Numbered from the stretch's first letter, positions 37,212 through 45,827 are shown. The stretch is 64,000 nucleotides of DNA from Pseudomonas sp. VD-NE ins (GCF_031882575.1 NZ_CP134772.1:3553001-3617000); one strand, 5' to 3'. Numbers and translations: made by a program. Notes: generated by a model from the letters alone, not told the origin.

Positions 37212-37754
37212 ATGTCGGGAAAACCTGCAGCTCGTATTACCGATCCCACTTCCTGCCCTCTGCCTGGGCATGGGGTCAATCCAATAGCCTCTGGATCTCC
37301 AGATGTTTTCTTCGACGGCTTAGCTGCCGCACGACAAACAGACAAAAGCGCATGCGGAAGTGCAATTGTCGGAGACGTCGCCTCTACGGTTCTCATCAAT
37401 GGCTTGCCTGCCGCAACCTTGGGTAGCACCGGCGCCCACGGCAACAATGTCATCGGCGGTTCCGGCACAATCGTAATCGGCAACTCCCACACGCCCGCTC
37501 CATTTACACCACCACTGCCATTAGTCCTGCCAAATACCTTTGGTCAATCCTTCAGCGTTCTTAACAGCGAAACGGGCGAGCCATTGGCGCTTAGGGATTA
37601 TGTTGCCACCGTCGACGGAGTAACGATTACGGGCGTGACGGACGCGAGTGGCGTAGCTCATATAAAAGCCCCATCGAAAGACTCAAAAATCTCACTGCAT
37701 ATCAAGTTCAGTGCGCCGGCAAGAACGCTTGACGAACTATCGGAGGGGCAGTAA
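37212..37754 (+). CDS. PAAR-domain protein (type VI secretion spike tip)
   Basis: The 180-residue protein has a PAAR domain at residues 1-95. It begins MSGKPAARITDPTSC and continues with PLPGHGVNPIASGSPDVFFDGLAAARQTDKSACG, VLINGLPAATLGSTGAHG and GGSGTIVIGN. PAAR proteins cap the VgrG spike and recruit effectors. A C-terminal extension of about 80 residues (VLPNTFGQSFSVLNSETGEPLALRDYV...) looks like a beta-sandwich linker, perhaps for effector loading. The ATG at 37212 has AAGG nine bases upstream. Its stop and the next start share one base (TAATG), so it is tightly coupled to the amidase gene. Confidence 0.9.
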   Translation: MSGKPAARITDPTSCPLPGHGVNPIASGSPDVFFDGLAAARQTDKSACGSAIVGDVASTVLINGLPAATLGSTGAHGNNVIGGSGTIVIGNSHTPAPFTPPLPLVLPNTFGQSFSVLNSETGEPLALRDYVATVDGVTITGVTDASGVAHIKAPSKDSKISLHIKFSAPARTLDELSEGQ

Positions 37755-38482
37755 TGGCCGAAAATTTTTCGACGAAAGCAACTGCTCAAAAAATAAAGCC
37801 CGGTGAGTTCATGTGCCCCATCCCCGTGAAAGTGGATGATCGGGCGGCGACACGGGAGGCCATTATTAAAAACATCCGTTCATCTGGAGGCACCTTTACT
37901 GAACGCTCTAGTTGGGGAGCAGCCAAGGCAAAGCCGGACATGGAGAAGGATTGGGATTATTCAATGATTGCTCTGCATCATGCAGGCCGCTCATACGAGT
38001 GTACTCCGGGCGGCGCCAAGCAAATGAAAGGTGTTCAATCTCATCACATGGGCAACGGATTTGATGATATTGGCTATCACTATGCGATTGCTTGTGACGG
38101 AACGGTTCTTGAAGGCCGTGACATCAGATTTTTAGGATCAAACGTTCATCTCTTCAATACAGGCGTAATCGGTATTGTGCTTCTGGAGAACTTGACTACC
38201 GCCGAGGAAGGCGGAGACATAGTAGCGAAAGGTAGGGAAACACTGGAGTACTTCGGGGTCAGCACAACAAACGTCATTCCTGCGACACAAATTGATTCGT
38301 TGCTGCGTTTGATCGATGTTTTAAAGGGAGTTTTTTTCATTAAGAACTTTGGTGGCCATCGTGAGTACCCTGGCCAAGTGAGCGAAGGGAAAATCTGCCC
38401 CGGCAATATTGGTATGGAGCTTGTCAGAAACATCCGTACCAAAACCGGACTTTTACCGCCACCGAAGCCAGGTGCGGAATGA
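37754..38482 (+). CDS. T7-lysozyme-like peptidoglycan amidase, probable type VI effector
   Basis: The 242-residue protein has an amidase_2/PGRP fold that cleaves the bond between muramic acid and L-Ala. Zinc and catalytic residues expected from T7 lysozyme are visible: His in IALHHAG (75-76), Tyr/His in IGYHYAIACDGTVLEGR (108-109), and His202, Lys213 and Cys215 in GGHREYPGQVSEGKICPG. There is no signal peptide, which fits delivery by the neighbouring PAAR protein rather than by Sec. It overlaps the PAAR gene by one base and the next gene by four. Phage endolysins share the fold, but no other phage genes are near. Confidence 0.87.
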   Translation: MAENFSTKATAQKIKPGEFMCPIPVKVDDRAATREAIIKNIRSSGGTFTERSSWGAAKAKPDMEKDWDYSMIALHHAGRSYECTPGGAKQMKGVQSHHMGNGFDDIGYHYAIACDGTVLEGRDIRFLGSNVHLFNTGVIGIVLLENLTTAEEGGDIVAKGRETLEYFGVSTTNVIPATQIDSLLRLIDVLKGVFFIKNFGGHREYPGQVSEGKICPGNIGMELVRNIRTKTGLLPPPKPGAE

Positions 38483-38766
38483 AATATTTCATACTCGCTA
38501 TTTTAACGTCGCTGCTACTCATTCTGAATATTGGCTTCTACAACGAAGTTTCTGATGCCGAGGTCAATAGAATATTTTTCATAAAAAAGCATCCAACATT
38601 TCGAGTGCAGTTTTTTAACATTCACGCCAATGATGGCAATCATCGACGCATAGAAAAACTAACGAGCGAACAGAGACAGGACATCATAGATTATTGCAAA
38701 TACAGATTAGGTATCGACTCAGATGTTACGACCCAAGCCGATATCGAAACGTGTGCGAAGAGGTAG
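38479..38766 (+). CDS. Small exported protein, probable immunity to the amidase
   Basis: The 95-residue product has an N-terminal hydrophobic helix (FILAILTSLLLILNIGF) that is either a signal peptide or a membrane anchor, and a short soluble part with two Cys (DYCKYRLG, DIETCAKR) that could form a disulfide in the periplasm. It overlaps the amidase gene by four bases (ATGA) and is much more AT-rich than neighbours. Location and coupling suit a periplasmic immunity protein; similarity to a known immunity family is not evident. Confidence 0.7.
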   Translation: MKYFILAILTSLLLILNIGFYNEVSDAEVNRIFFIKKHPTFRVQFFNIHANDGNHRRIEKLTSEQRQDIIDYCKYRLGIDSDVTTQADIETCAKR

Positions 38767-38802
38767 GACCAAAAAGGTGGATAATGAAGGGAAAATCTGG
38801 GA

Positions 38803-38831
38803 CCAGATCACTTCAGATCATGGTGATCTGG
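38803..38831. terminator. Hairpin between convergent operons
   Basis: CCAGATCAC (38803-38811) and GTGATCTGG (38823-38831) form a perfect 9-bp stem with an 11-base loop, located between the stop codons of the immunity-type gene (+) and the HNH gene (-). There is no U-tract, so its role as a terminator is inferred from position. Confidence 0.5.
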
Positions 38832-38867
38832 CACTGTTACTCCCATCATCTACGATTTTAAAAGCTA

Positions 38868-39674
38868 TTACACGACTGCGTTTTTGTTAAGACGCTGATA
38901 CCTATCCTTCAACTCTTCCACCGACATTGACGGACGCTGAGTATGAACCATAGCGTGGCAATTCGGGCATAGGGGAACAAGGTCCTCTACCGGATCAATT
39001 TTATAGCGTTCATACCTTGTGCTAATGTCAACTCGATGATGTACATGTATATAGCCTTTACCAAAGTCACCGTACACCTTACCAAAGTTAAAACCACAAA
39101 CAAAACAATCGCTACCGTACTTATCAATACAAGCTGCACGTGCTTCTGGATTCCTCTCGATAGCGGTAGCTCTGATATCCCAGCGTCTCCCTTCCTCAAA
39201 AATCTCTTCCTTTATAACTCTTTGAGAGTCGCATTCAAAAAGCGTCCAACGAGAGTTTTGACCTGAACTTTCCTTACCACCGACCTCTTTCCAAAGAGCC
39301 TCCGCATCTATTGATGTTAAACACGCAGATCGTTGATGCCCATAACCTTTAATTTGCTCAAGATCGCTTTCAAAAATATATGGGCCAACCACTTCAAAAA
39401 CACAACAACGCTTGCTTTTAGAGGTAACTATAACGAGATCACCCTCACTCATCCTTTTATAAAGATTCCACAAACTTGGCCCACCAAAGTTTGAGTTCTT
39501 TAATTCTGGATATGATCTGGAAATCAAACCTCCTATTCGTCGGGAACCATCGATAGACGCACCACGCAAATCACCAATCTTACTCCACCCAATTGCAATT
39601 CGGCTTCGCTGCTTCATTTCCTCAATTGCGCCAGCACTATCCTCATGATGGGCTACAAGCCGCCAAACTTTCAT
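38868..39674 (-). CDS. PUA/EVE-like domain + HNH endonuclease (modification-dependent restriction candidate)
   Basis: The 268-residue protein starts MKVWRLVAHHEDSAGAIEEMKQRSRIAIGWSKIGDL, as in EVE/PUA-like domains that flip and read modified bases, through about residue 120 (EGDLVIVTSKSKRCCVFEVVG). The C-terminal HNH domain shows zinc Cys190/Cys193 (CFVCG), the catalytic HVHHRVDIS (His212-213) and LCPNCHAMVH with Cys236/239, Asn238 and His240. This combination resembles the EVE-HNH type IV restriction enzymes that cut 5-methylcytosine DNA. AAGGAG precedes the ATG at 39674. It is AT-richer than the core genes. Confidence 0.8.
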   Translation of the reverse strand: MKVWRLVAHHEDSAGAIEEMKQRSRIAIGWSKIGDLRGASIDGSRRIGGLISRSYPELKNSNFGGPSLWNLYKRMSEGDLVIVTSKSKRCCVFEVVGPYIFESDLEQIKGYGHQRSACLTSIDAEALWKEVGGKESSGQNSRWTLFECDSQRVIKEEIFEEGRRWDIRATAIERNPEARAACIDKYGSDCFVCGFNFGKVYGDFGKGYIHVHHRVDISTRYERYKIDPVEDLVPLCPNCHAMVHTQRPSMSVEELKDRYQRLNKNAVV

Positions 39675-39748
39675 TCGAACTCCTTTTTGACCTGCTTGGT
39701 ATCTCGGATATTCGCAATTTGCTCTCAGCGCAATGCGTTGGAGCCCCT

Positions 39749-40552
39749 TCAACCTTTCTTCTTGAATACCTTACTCACGTAATACCTCAAACTCCACCGA
39801 TCCTTCGGCCGCGGCTTATAGTGCGTTTTATTCCTCTGCCCCGGCTCCCCACCCGCCCCACTCGCCGTGTAGTAATAAAGCGCAATCGACCGCCGAGTGA
39901 CGTGCTCCGGCGTAGTCAACGGCTCCGGATGCCCGTGATTGCTGTCCTTGTCCGTATTAAAAATCACACACCGGTTGTAAACCGGTAGCACTTTCTTCAG
40001 ACACTTCTTCATCCCCACATCCCAAAGCTCCAGGTTGCCGCCGTACGCTTCCTGCCAGTCCTCGGTCAGGTAAATGATCACGTTCAGCCGTCGCTCAACG
40101 TTGAGTTTTTTGTTCAGCCGAAAATCAGAATGCACGCCGAGGAAGCCGCCGGTTTTGGTTTCGTGCAGGCCGCCGCCGGCGAAGTAAGGGTCGGGGATCA
40201 GCCCTTGGATGCCGGTGAGTTTTTCGAGGAATTCCAGCATGGGTGCGGAATTGAAGGTGTTGAAGACGTTCTTCAGGTACGGGCTGCAGGCGTTGGGGCT
40301 GATCTGGCGTTTGAGTTGGCCTTTGTAGCCGCGCTCGTAAGTCTGTTCGTTGTTGGTCGGTTCGACCGGGAAGTGTTCGCGGATGCTGGCGATGACGTCG
40401 GCTTGCAGGAAGTTGTCGATGACGATGTGCGGGAATGGTGTGGCTTGGGTGTATTCGCTGGTCAGCGATTCGCCGAAAGCGCTGGCGGCGTTTTGGTCGA
40501 AGTCGAGTTCCGGGGTCAGGGTGATGGGGAGTGTTTGTGTGTTGGCTTGCAT
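39749..40552 (-). CDS. 2-oxoglutarate/Fe(II)-dependent oxygenase
   Basis: The 267-residue protein has the double-stranded beta-helix oxygenase fold. The iron-binding motif is HSDFRLN (His-x-Asp) and the distal His is in HGHPEPL, followed by an Arg in VTRRSIALYYY for 2-oxoglutarate. Substrate unknown; related proteins modify proteins or sugar/peptide side chains. GGAG precedes the ATG at 40552. Confidence 0.87.
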   Translation of the reverse strand: MQANTQTLPITLTPELDFDQNAASAFGESLTSEYTQATPFPHIVIDNFLQADVIASIREHFPVEPTNNEQTYERGYKGQLKRQISPNACSPYLKNVFNTFNSAPMLEFLEKLTGIQGLIPDPYFAGGGLHETKTGGFLGVHSDFRLNKKLNVERRLNVIIYLTEDWQEAYGGNLELWDVGMKKCLKKVLPVYNRCVIFNTDKDSNHGHPEPLTTPEHVTRRSIALYYYTASGAGGEPGQRNKTHYKPRPKDRWSLRYYVSKVFKKKG

Positions 40553-40819
40553 TGCCGCTCCAATTAACTTGAATGCTTTCAGGTCATGTCAAACAGGGCC
40601 AAACGCTGAGTGCATCGCCGCTATTTGTTTGCTGACTACAGATGCGAGCAGGTTGCCATGTCGGCCATGGCCTGCCGAGTGTCCTTTTCTTAAACGCGGT
40701 GCGGCGCTGTAACGACATGTTTCTGACTGTCACAAACGCGTCATATTTCCTCTGCTAATCTCCTCGACGCCCTGCCCTACACCCCAGTCCTAGAGCCCCC
40801 AAACGAAGGTGCCGCCAAG

Positions 40820-41791
40820 GTGTTTCCGACTCCTGTTCGCCAGCAAATCATCCTGCGCTCCGACAACCTCCGTTCGGACGACTTCGGTGCACTGTTTTCC
40901 AGATTGTTTGGCAACCGCTATGCGGACAACCCGCCGCTGCCGTCGAACATCATTATCGGTGGCGTTTACGGGCGGCACGATGGCGTGAGCTTTCGGCGGA
41001 TGCATTATCACGGTGATTTCACCGTCGCTTTCCCCGATCCACAGGATGAGATCACGTTCGTCATTCCCACTGCTGGCAAGATCGTTTTCAACCACGCTGC
41101 TGAGTCCATCGGTGTGTCGCACGTGGGGCTGGCAATCGATAAGGCAGATATCCGTTCGATGCACTTTCTGGATGATCACGCGCATCACGGCATGTCGATC
41201 AATCGTCTTCAGCTCACCGAGCGGCTGTCGGCGCTGTTGGATAAGCCGATTTTGCAGAAGATCGTCTTTCAACCCAGCGTTGATCTGAATTCTGCGGCGT
41301 TTCAGGGGATCAAGGCGTTGATCGATTTGGCGACGGGGACGGAGTTTGATCTGTTGATCAACAGCGGGACGTTGATGCCGTCGCGGTTGCGCGAGATGTT
41401 GGTTGATGCGGTGCTGGAGGCGTGGCCGCACAATTTTTCCGAGGCGTTGCAGCGGCCGGCGCCGATGGTTGCGCCAAGGCATGTGAAGCTGGCGGTGGAG
41501 TTTATTCAGGCGCATCCGGAGCAGTTGGTTAGCGGTGTGGATTTGGCGCGGTTGAGTCATGTGAGTCAGCGGGCGTTGCAGGAGGGGTTTCGGCGGTTTG
41601 TCGGGATGTCGATTGTGGCGTATCAGCGGCAGGTGCGGCTGGAGCGGGCTTATGAGGTTTTGAAGCAGCGGGGTTCGGGATCGGTGACTGAAGTGGCGTT
41701 GCGATTTGGGTTTAGTAATGTGGGGCGGTTTTGTCGGTATTTTCAGGGGGCTTATGGGGTGGGTCCGGCGGAGTTTCGGGCTCGGGGGTGA
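40820..41791 (+). CDS. AraC-family regulator
   Basis: The 323-residue protein has an N-terminal AraC-binding-like region (about 20-200) and a C-terminal double helix-turn-helix (VSGVDLARLSHVSQRALQEGFRRFVGMSIVAYQRQVRLERAY ... VTEVALRFGFSNVGRFCRYFQGAYGVGPAEFR). This is like regulators of aromatic degradation or stress genes. The start is a GTG at 40820 with GAAGG upstream. It is divergent from the 2OG oxygenase gene. Codon use near its 3' end is notably G-rich. Confidence 0.87.
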   Translation: MFPTPVRQQIILRSDNLRSDDFGALFSRLFGNRYADNPPLPSNIIIGGVYGRHDGVSFRRMHYHGDFTVAFPDPQDEITFVIPTAGKIVFNHAAESIGVSHVGLAIDKADIRSMHFLDDHAHHGMSINRLQLTERLSALLDKPILQKIVFQPSVDLNSAAFQGIKALIDLATGTEFDLLINSGTLMPSRLREMLVDAVLEAWPHNFSEALQRPAPMVAPRHVKLAVEFIQAHPEQLVSGVDLARLSHVSQRALQEGFRRFVGMSIVAYQRQVRLERAYEVLKQRGSGSVTEVALRFGFSNVGRFCRYFQGAYGVGPAEFRARG

Positions 41792-41940
41792 TTGGGTAAC
41801 AGGTTTGCAAGGTAACGTGTGGTGAGAAGATTTAGCTAAACGTCGCACCGCGCCGATGGGTCGCTAAGCGTGGGGATGGCACGCCGGCGCGGTTGATCGA
41901 GGAGTGGGCGCGGAGGCGTTTGACCGAGTTGGCCAGTTGA
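41792..41940. other. Intergenic stretch without recognised gene
   Basis: Short AT/GC-mixed sequence between the AraC gene and the repeat block; nothing functional is recognised. Confidence 0.5.
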
Positions 41941-42345
41941 TTTTGCGGTAACTGCTTTCCCCTCATCGGAACGCCGCCCGCCTATCCCTCTCCCCAAGGA
42001 GAGGGAACCGAGCCGGGGATATTGAAGATCTACACCGACCTGAGAGTCTTGCTTTGAATCCATAATCGCCTCGATCTTTCAGGTCGATGCATGACGCAAG
42101 ACGCCTCGGTCAGTCCCGTCTCCCACAACTTCATATACAAGCGCAAGGGACACTCGCAGGTTTTGTGGTGGGGCTGCCCCTCATCGGAACGCCGCCCGCC
42201 CAGCCCTCTCCCGAGGGAGAGGGAGCCGATTGGTGGGCTTTTCAAAATCTGAGCTCGACTCGGTATGCCACGTCGGTGTAGCTCTTCCAATCCACACGGT
42301 CAGTCCCCTCTCCCTTCGGGAGAGGGTTAGGGTGAGGGGCTTTTG
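41941..42345. repeat. Block of three dispersed repeats
   Basis: Three copies of the CTCCC/GGGAG-type element occur at about 41958-42010, 42178-42232 and 42299-42345, two of them introduced by CCCCTCATCGGAACGCCGCC. Between the first two lies TGAATCCATAATCGCCTCGATCTTTC, a sequence that recurs in the 53.4-53.7 kb block. Confidence 0.8.
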
Positions 42346-42374
42346 ATTGGCTGCTATTGGATGGAATCAAATTT

Positions 42375-42462
42375 GTGGGAGCGAGCTTGCTCGCGAAAGC
42401 GGTGTGTCAGTCGATGTTGATGTTGACTGGTCTGGCGCTTTCGCGAGCAGGCTCGCTCCCAC
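42375..42462. repeat. REPIN (inverted REP pair)
   Basis: GTGGGAGCGAGCTTGCTCGC (42375 on) and its inverted partner GCGAGCAGGCTCGCTCCCAC (ending 42462) are separated by a short spacer, downstream of the autotransporter gene. Confidence 0.88.
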
Positions 42463-42516
42463 ATTGGGTTTTGGGGTGTTTGTTGGATTGGGGGTCTTCC
42501 TTGACCCCGTTTTCTT

Positions 42517-44436
42517 TTAGAACGCGTAGCTGGCCTTGAGGCCGCCGTTGAAGCCGTGGCTGTCGCCGCCGCCATTGGCGCCCACTTCTGCGCCGAGGCT
42601 CAGAGCGCCGAGGCTGGCCATGAGGTTGACGCCGCCGCTGAACTGGTCGCGATTATCAAAAGCCGCGCGCTGTTCGATGTCGAGGCCCAGCAGGTGGCTT
42701 TGGCTGTCGACCTGGTTGTCGCCCAGTGTGCGTTCGTAACCCACTTGTACACCCGGCACCAGTTGCCATGCGCCCATCGTCACCGGGGCGAAACCTACGT
42801 TGAGGTTGGCGACGGCGCTGCGGCGGGTGGCGATGTTGTCGTCGACGTCGAGTGACAGCTCACTGCCCTTCTCTTTGAAGCCGTTGAGGTCGAGGTGGCT
42901 GACGCGGAAGCCCAGGCTCGGCTCGAAGGTCATGCCATTGATTGGGGCGCGGTAGCCGAGGGCGACGGTGGCGCCGCTGAGGTTGCCGTGGGTGTTGCCC
43001 TTCGCGGTGCCGAGGCCGCCGCCGAGGTCGCGTTTGCTGTCGTAGTCGACGTAGCCGGCGCTGGCATTGGCGTCGAGGAACAGGCCTTGTTCGAGGCTGG
43101 TGAAGCCGTAGCGGGCGCCGACGTTGAGGAAGGTGAAGTCGGTATCGGCTTCACCACCCGCGCCGCCGACGCTGCCCTTGCTGTAACCGAAGCCGCCGCG
43201 TGCGCTGAGTTGTTCGCTGAAGCGCTGGGTGATGCCGACCATCAGGCCTTGGCTGTGTTCGTTGCTGCTCTCGGCGTGGGCCGAGCCGTCGGTACCGAGG
43301 TAGCCGGCGAGCGCGGTGGTCCAGAGGCGATATTGGCCGACCTTGAGGTCGCTGCCGCTGGCGAACGGTGCGGCGGCTTGTTCGATCATCGCGTTTTGCC
43401 GCAGCAGGTAGCTGGCGGCGTCAGCGTGAACCTGGCCGCCGACCTGGGATTCGACACCGCCGAGGGTGCCGGCGTCGATGGCCGATTGCAGGTAATAGTT
43501 GTAGGCGCTGTAGGTGCCGGACAGGCTGGTGTTTTGCAATTGGCGGAGCAATTCGGCGCCGGCAGCGGCGTTGCCGATCAGCCCGGTCTGACCCGGCAGG
43601 CTGTTGTATTCGACCAGTTTGCCGCGCAGCACATAGATGGTTTCTTGCGACAGGCCGAGACCTTGTTTGAGGTAGCTGTCCATGCTGCCGTATTGCGCGG
43701 TGACTTCGTCGAGGCCGGCTTGCAGGTAGCTGGCCTGCACGCCGAGCAGCGGCTCGTAAATGGCGGCCATGCTCGGCGGCAGCGCTTTGAGAGTGGCGGC
43801 GACGCGGGCGGCGGTGTAGTCGTTGGTGGCGAGGTAGTTGGCCATGATGGTCGCATTATCGACACCGGCGATGCTCTGCAACACGGCGGCGGTCCAGCCG
43901 GTGCGGTCCTTGCCGGCGGTGCAGTGGAACAGTTGCGCGGCATCGACGCTGGCGAGTTCATTGAACAGCTTGTTGAACTGGCCGCGCATGCCGGCGTCAC
44001 TGACGAAGGCGCGGTTGGTCTGTTCCATCATGGCGATGGCGTCGGCGGCGCTTTTGAAGGAGATGTTGGTGATGTTCGCGCCGGAGGTGGTAGATCCGAT
44101 GATGTCGATGTTCTGGTAGGTCGCGCCACTCAGCATCGTGTCCGGGGTGGCGGCGATTTCGCTGGGGGTACGCAGGTCGTAGACGGCTTTGATGCCGAGG
44201 CTGTTGAGAGTCGCCAGGTCGGAGGCCGTCGGGGTTACCGCGTTGGCGCGGTAGAACACGCCAGCGCGCATCGTGCCGTCGTGGGCGGTGGAATACGCGG
44301 AGGTGGTGCCGGCGACATCGCGGAAATTGTCCATGCCCTGCAGGCGCGGCGTGTCGAGCAGCACAGGCTCGGCAGCGTGGGCGGCGGCGATGGACAGGCT
44401 CAGTACGGACAGCGAACACAGAAGACGTTGAAACAC
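42517..44436 (-). CDS. Autotransporter with tyrosine-phosphatase passenger
   Basis: The 639-residue protein starts with a signal peptide (LCSLSVLSLSIAAAHAAE). The passenger is a Y_phosphatase3-type tyrosine/lipid phosphatase with GMDNFRDVAGT, AVYDLRTPSE and the catalytic loop HCTAGKDRTGW (Cys172, Arg178). From about residue 370 a 12-strand-type autotransporter barrel follows, ending in the expected aromatic YAF. The passenger would be displayed at or released from the cell surface. Enzymes of this class dephosphorylate phosphotyrosine or phosphoinositides. Two other genes start divergently on the right, including a truncated acetyltransferase. Confidence 0.88.
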   Translation of the reverse strand: MFQRLLCSLSVLSLSIAAAHAAEPVLLDTPRLQGMDNFRDVAGTTSAYSTAHDGTMRAGVFYRANAVTPTASDLATLNSLGIKAVYDLRTPSEIAATPDTMLSGATYQNIDIIGSTTSGANITNISFKSAADAIAMMEQTNRAFVSDAGMRGQFNKLFNELASVDAAQLFHCTAGKDRTGWTAAVLQSIAGVDNATIMANYLATNDYTAARVAATLKALPPSMAAIYEPLLGVQASYLQAGLDEVTAQYGSMDSYLKQGLGLSQETIYVLRGKLVEYNSLPGQTGLIGNAAAGAELLRQLQNTSLSGTYSAYNYYLQSAIDAGTLGGVESQVGGQVHADAASYLLRQNAMIEQAAAPFASGSDLKVGQYRLWTTALAGYLGTDGSAHAESSNEHSQGLMVGITQRFSEQLSARGGFGYSKGSVGGAGGEADTDFTFLNVGARYGFTSLEQGLFLDANASAGYVDYDSKRDLGGGLGTAKGNTHGNLSGATVALGYRAPINGMTFEPSLGFRVSHLDLNGFKEKGSELSLDVDDNIATRRSAVANLNVGFAPVTMGAWQLVPGVQVGYERTLGDNQVDSQSHLLGLDIEQRAAFDNRDQFSGGVNLMASLGALSLGAEVGANGGGDSHGFNGGLKASYAF

Positions 44437-44596
44437 AGTGCAGCCTCATTGTTTAAGCGTTGGGCTGGTCACTATGGGTAGGCAAGTGATACTGAATATG
44501 ACAGTTTCGGTTTAAATGGAAATGGCTGCGCGATCGGGCCGTGTGATGCGTGATCTGTCCATCCGCCAGAAGATAATGTCTCAAGGATTAACGAAA

Positions 44597-44760
44597 ATGG
44601 ACTTTCAGATTAGAACGGCAACCCGCGACGATGCGGCAGTGATTAGCGAACTCATCGTGACGACTTTGCATGAGTCCAATGGACGCGACTATTCGGCGCA
44701 AATCATTGAGCAAGTGCAGCGCAGCTTTTCACCGCAGGCGATTCTGGCATTGATGGCATG
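44597..44760 (+). pseudogene. N-terminal remnant of a GNAT acetyltransferase
   Basis: MDFQIRTATRDDAAVISELIVTTLHESNGRDYSAQIIEQVQ... is the N-terminal third of a GNAT acetyltransferase, with AAGGA nine bases before the ATG. After ILALMA the coding character stops, the acetyl-CoA-binding motif never appears, and a REPIN begins 50 bases later. Loss of the rest by deletion near the REPIN is likely. Confidence 0.65.
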
Positions 44761-44812
44761 CAAAAGCTGTCGTGAAAACCATGTCGGACCCAACGCAGAT
44801 ATAGAACAACCT

Positions 44813-44899
44813 GTGGGAGCTGGCTTGCCAGCGATGAGGCCGGGTCAGGTGCAACTTCGCTGTTTGACACACCGCCATCGCTGGCAAGCCAGCTCCCAC
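44813..44899. repeat. REPIN (inverted REP pair)
   Basis: GTGGGAGCTGGCTTGCCAGC and its inverted partner GCTGGCAAGCCAGCTCCCAC frame a short spacer, directly after the acetyltransferase remnant. Confidence 0.88.
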
Positions 44900-44976
44900 A
44901 GGATTGACGTATCAGCAAAGACTGCCCTGGTCGCGGCGCACGCCAGCCAGAATCTGCGCAATCGCAGGCCCATGCT

Positions 44977-45213
44977 TCAGTTGGTCTGGCTGACAACCTT
45001 GATGTCCGTTATCCCTACTCGCTCGGCATGTTCAAGAATCTGCTCGGGGGTCGAATCCGCTGTGGGCATGATCAAGCCGTTTTCCGCATCGCCCAGATGC
45101 AGTTCCAGCAGATGCATCGCGGCCTCGTGCTTGGCCAACTGCTGCTCCTTGAGTTCAAGCAGAAAAGTCCGAGGCTCGTCGTTGAATCGATATTCAATGT
45201 GATAGGTGTACAT
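44977..45213 (-). CDS. Hypothetical 78-residue protein
   Basis: A small acidic soluble protein (MYTYHIEYRFNDEPRTFLLELKEQQLAKHEAAMHLLELHLGD), with a beta hairpin then a helix by eye and ILEHAERVGITDIKVV at the end. CGGA precedes the ATG at 45213. Family not recognised. Confidence 0.66.
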   Translation of the reverse strand: MYTYHIEYRFNDEPRTFLLELKEQQLAKHEAAMHLLELHLGDAENGLIMPTADSTPEQILEHAERVGITDIKVVSQTN

Positions 45214-45386
45214 GATGTCATCCGCGTCAGAAGGAAAAGGCAACTGTCTATCCTGACGCAGTGGTCAGTTTTTAGTTCAAATTGAATCACCCCTCAGACC
45301 AATCTGGAATTCATGGCAAACTTTTTCCCCGCCGGGGCGTCCCTTTCTTAAACCCCTTACCGGCTGATCTCAGCCAAGGACTGGCG

Positions 45387-45827
45387 ATGACCTTTTTCAT
45401 TTTTCTTCTGGCCTGCGCGGCTGCGGCAACCACCGGCGTGATGTTCAAACCGGGGCCGTGGTACGAAGGGCTGAACAAACCCGGTTTCACCCCGCCCAAT
45501 TGGGCGTTCCCCGTGGCCTGGACGATTATCTACCTGCTGCTGGCCTGGGCCGGTTATCGCTTGAGCCTGATCCCCGGCAGCCAGACCGTGCTGGCGCTAT
45601 GGGCGGCGCAGATTGCGCTGAACACGTTGTGGACGCCGGTATTCTTCGGCGCGCATCAGGTGTTGGCGGCGATGGTGATTCTCACCGTGTTGTGGCTGGT
45701 GGTCGCGGCGATGGTGGTGCTGGCGGTACAACTGGACCTGATCACTGGCTTGATTCTGTTTCCTTATCTGGCGTGGCTGTGTGTTGCCGCTGCGTTGAAT
45801 TTTTCCATCCTGATCAAGAACCGCTGA
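45387..45827 (+). CDS. tspO: TspO/MBR-family membrane protein
   Basis: The 146-residue protein has five membrane helices and the TspO signatures WYEGLNKPGFTPPNWAFPVAWTIIYLLLAWAGYRL and LALWAAQIALNTLWTPVFFG. TspO proteins bind porphyrins and sterol-like ligands and act in stress and tetrapyrrole handling. AAGGA precedes the ATG at 45387; the frame is open further up. Its stop overlaps the next start (TGATGA), which indicates translational coupling. Confidence 0.93.
   Translation: MTFFIFLLACAAAATTGVMFKPGPWYEGLNKPGFTPPNWAFPVAWTIIYLLLAWAGYRLSLIPGSQTVLALWAAQIALNTLWTPVFFGAHQVLAAMVILTVLWLVVAAMVVLAVQLDLITGLILFPYLAWLCVAAALNFSILIKNR

Noticed and set aside
37754..38482. Prophage endolysin as an explanation for the amidase
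   Set aside because: No holin, structural or lysogeny genes are nearby, and the gene overlaps a PAAR gene, which points to type VI secretion instead.
42895..44481. A 528-codon open frame antisense to the autotransporter
   Set aside because: Gly/Ala/Val-rich mirror translation; the minus-strand gene has complete signal peptide, catalytic site and barrel.
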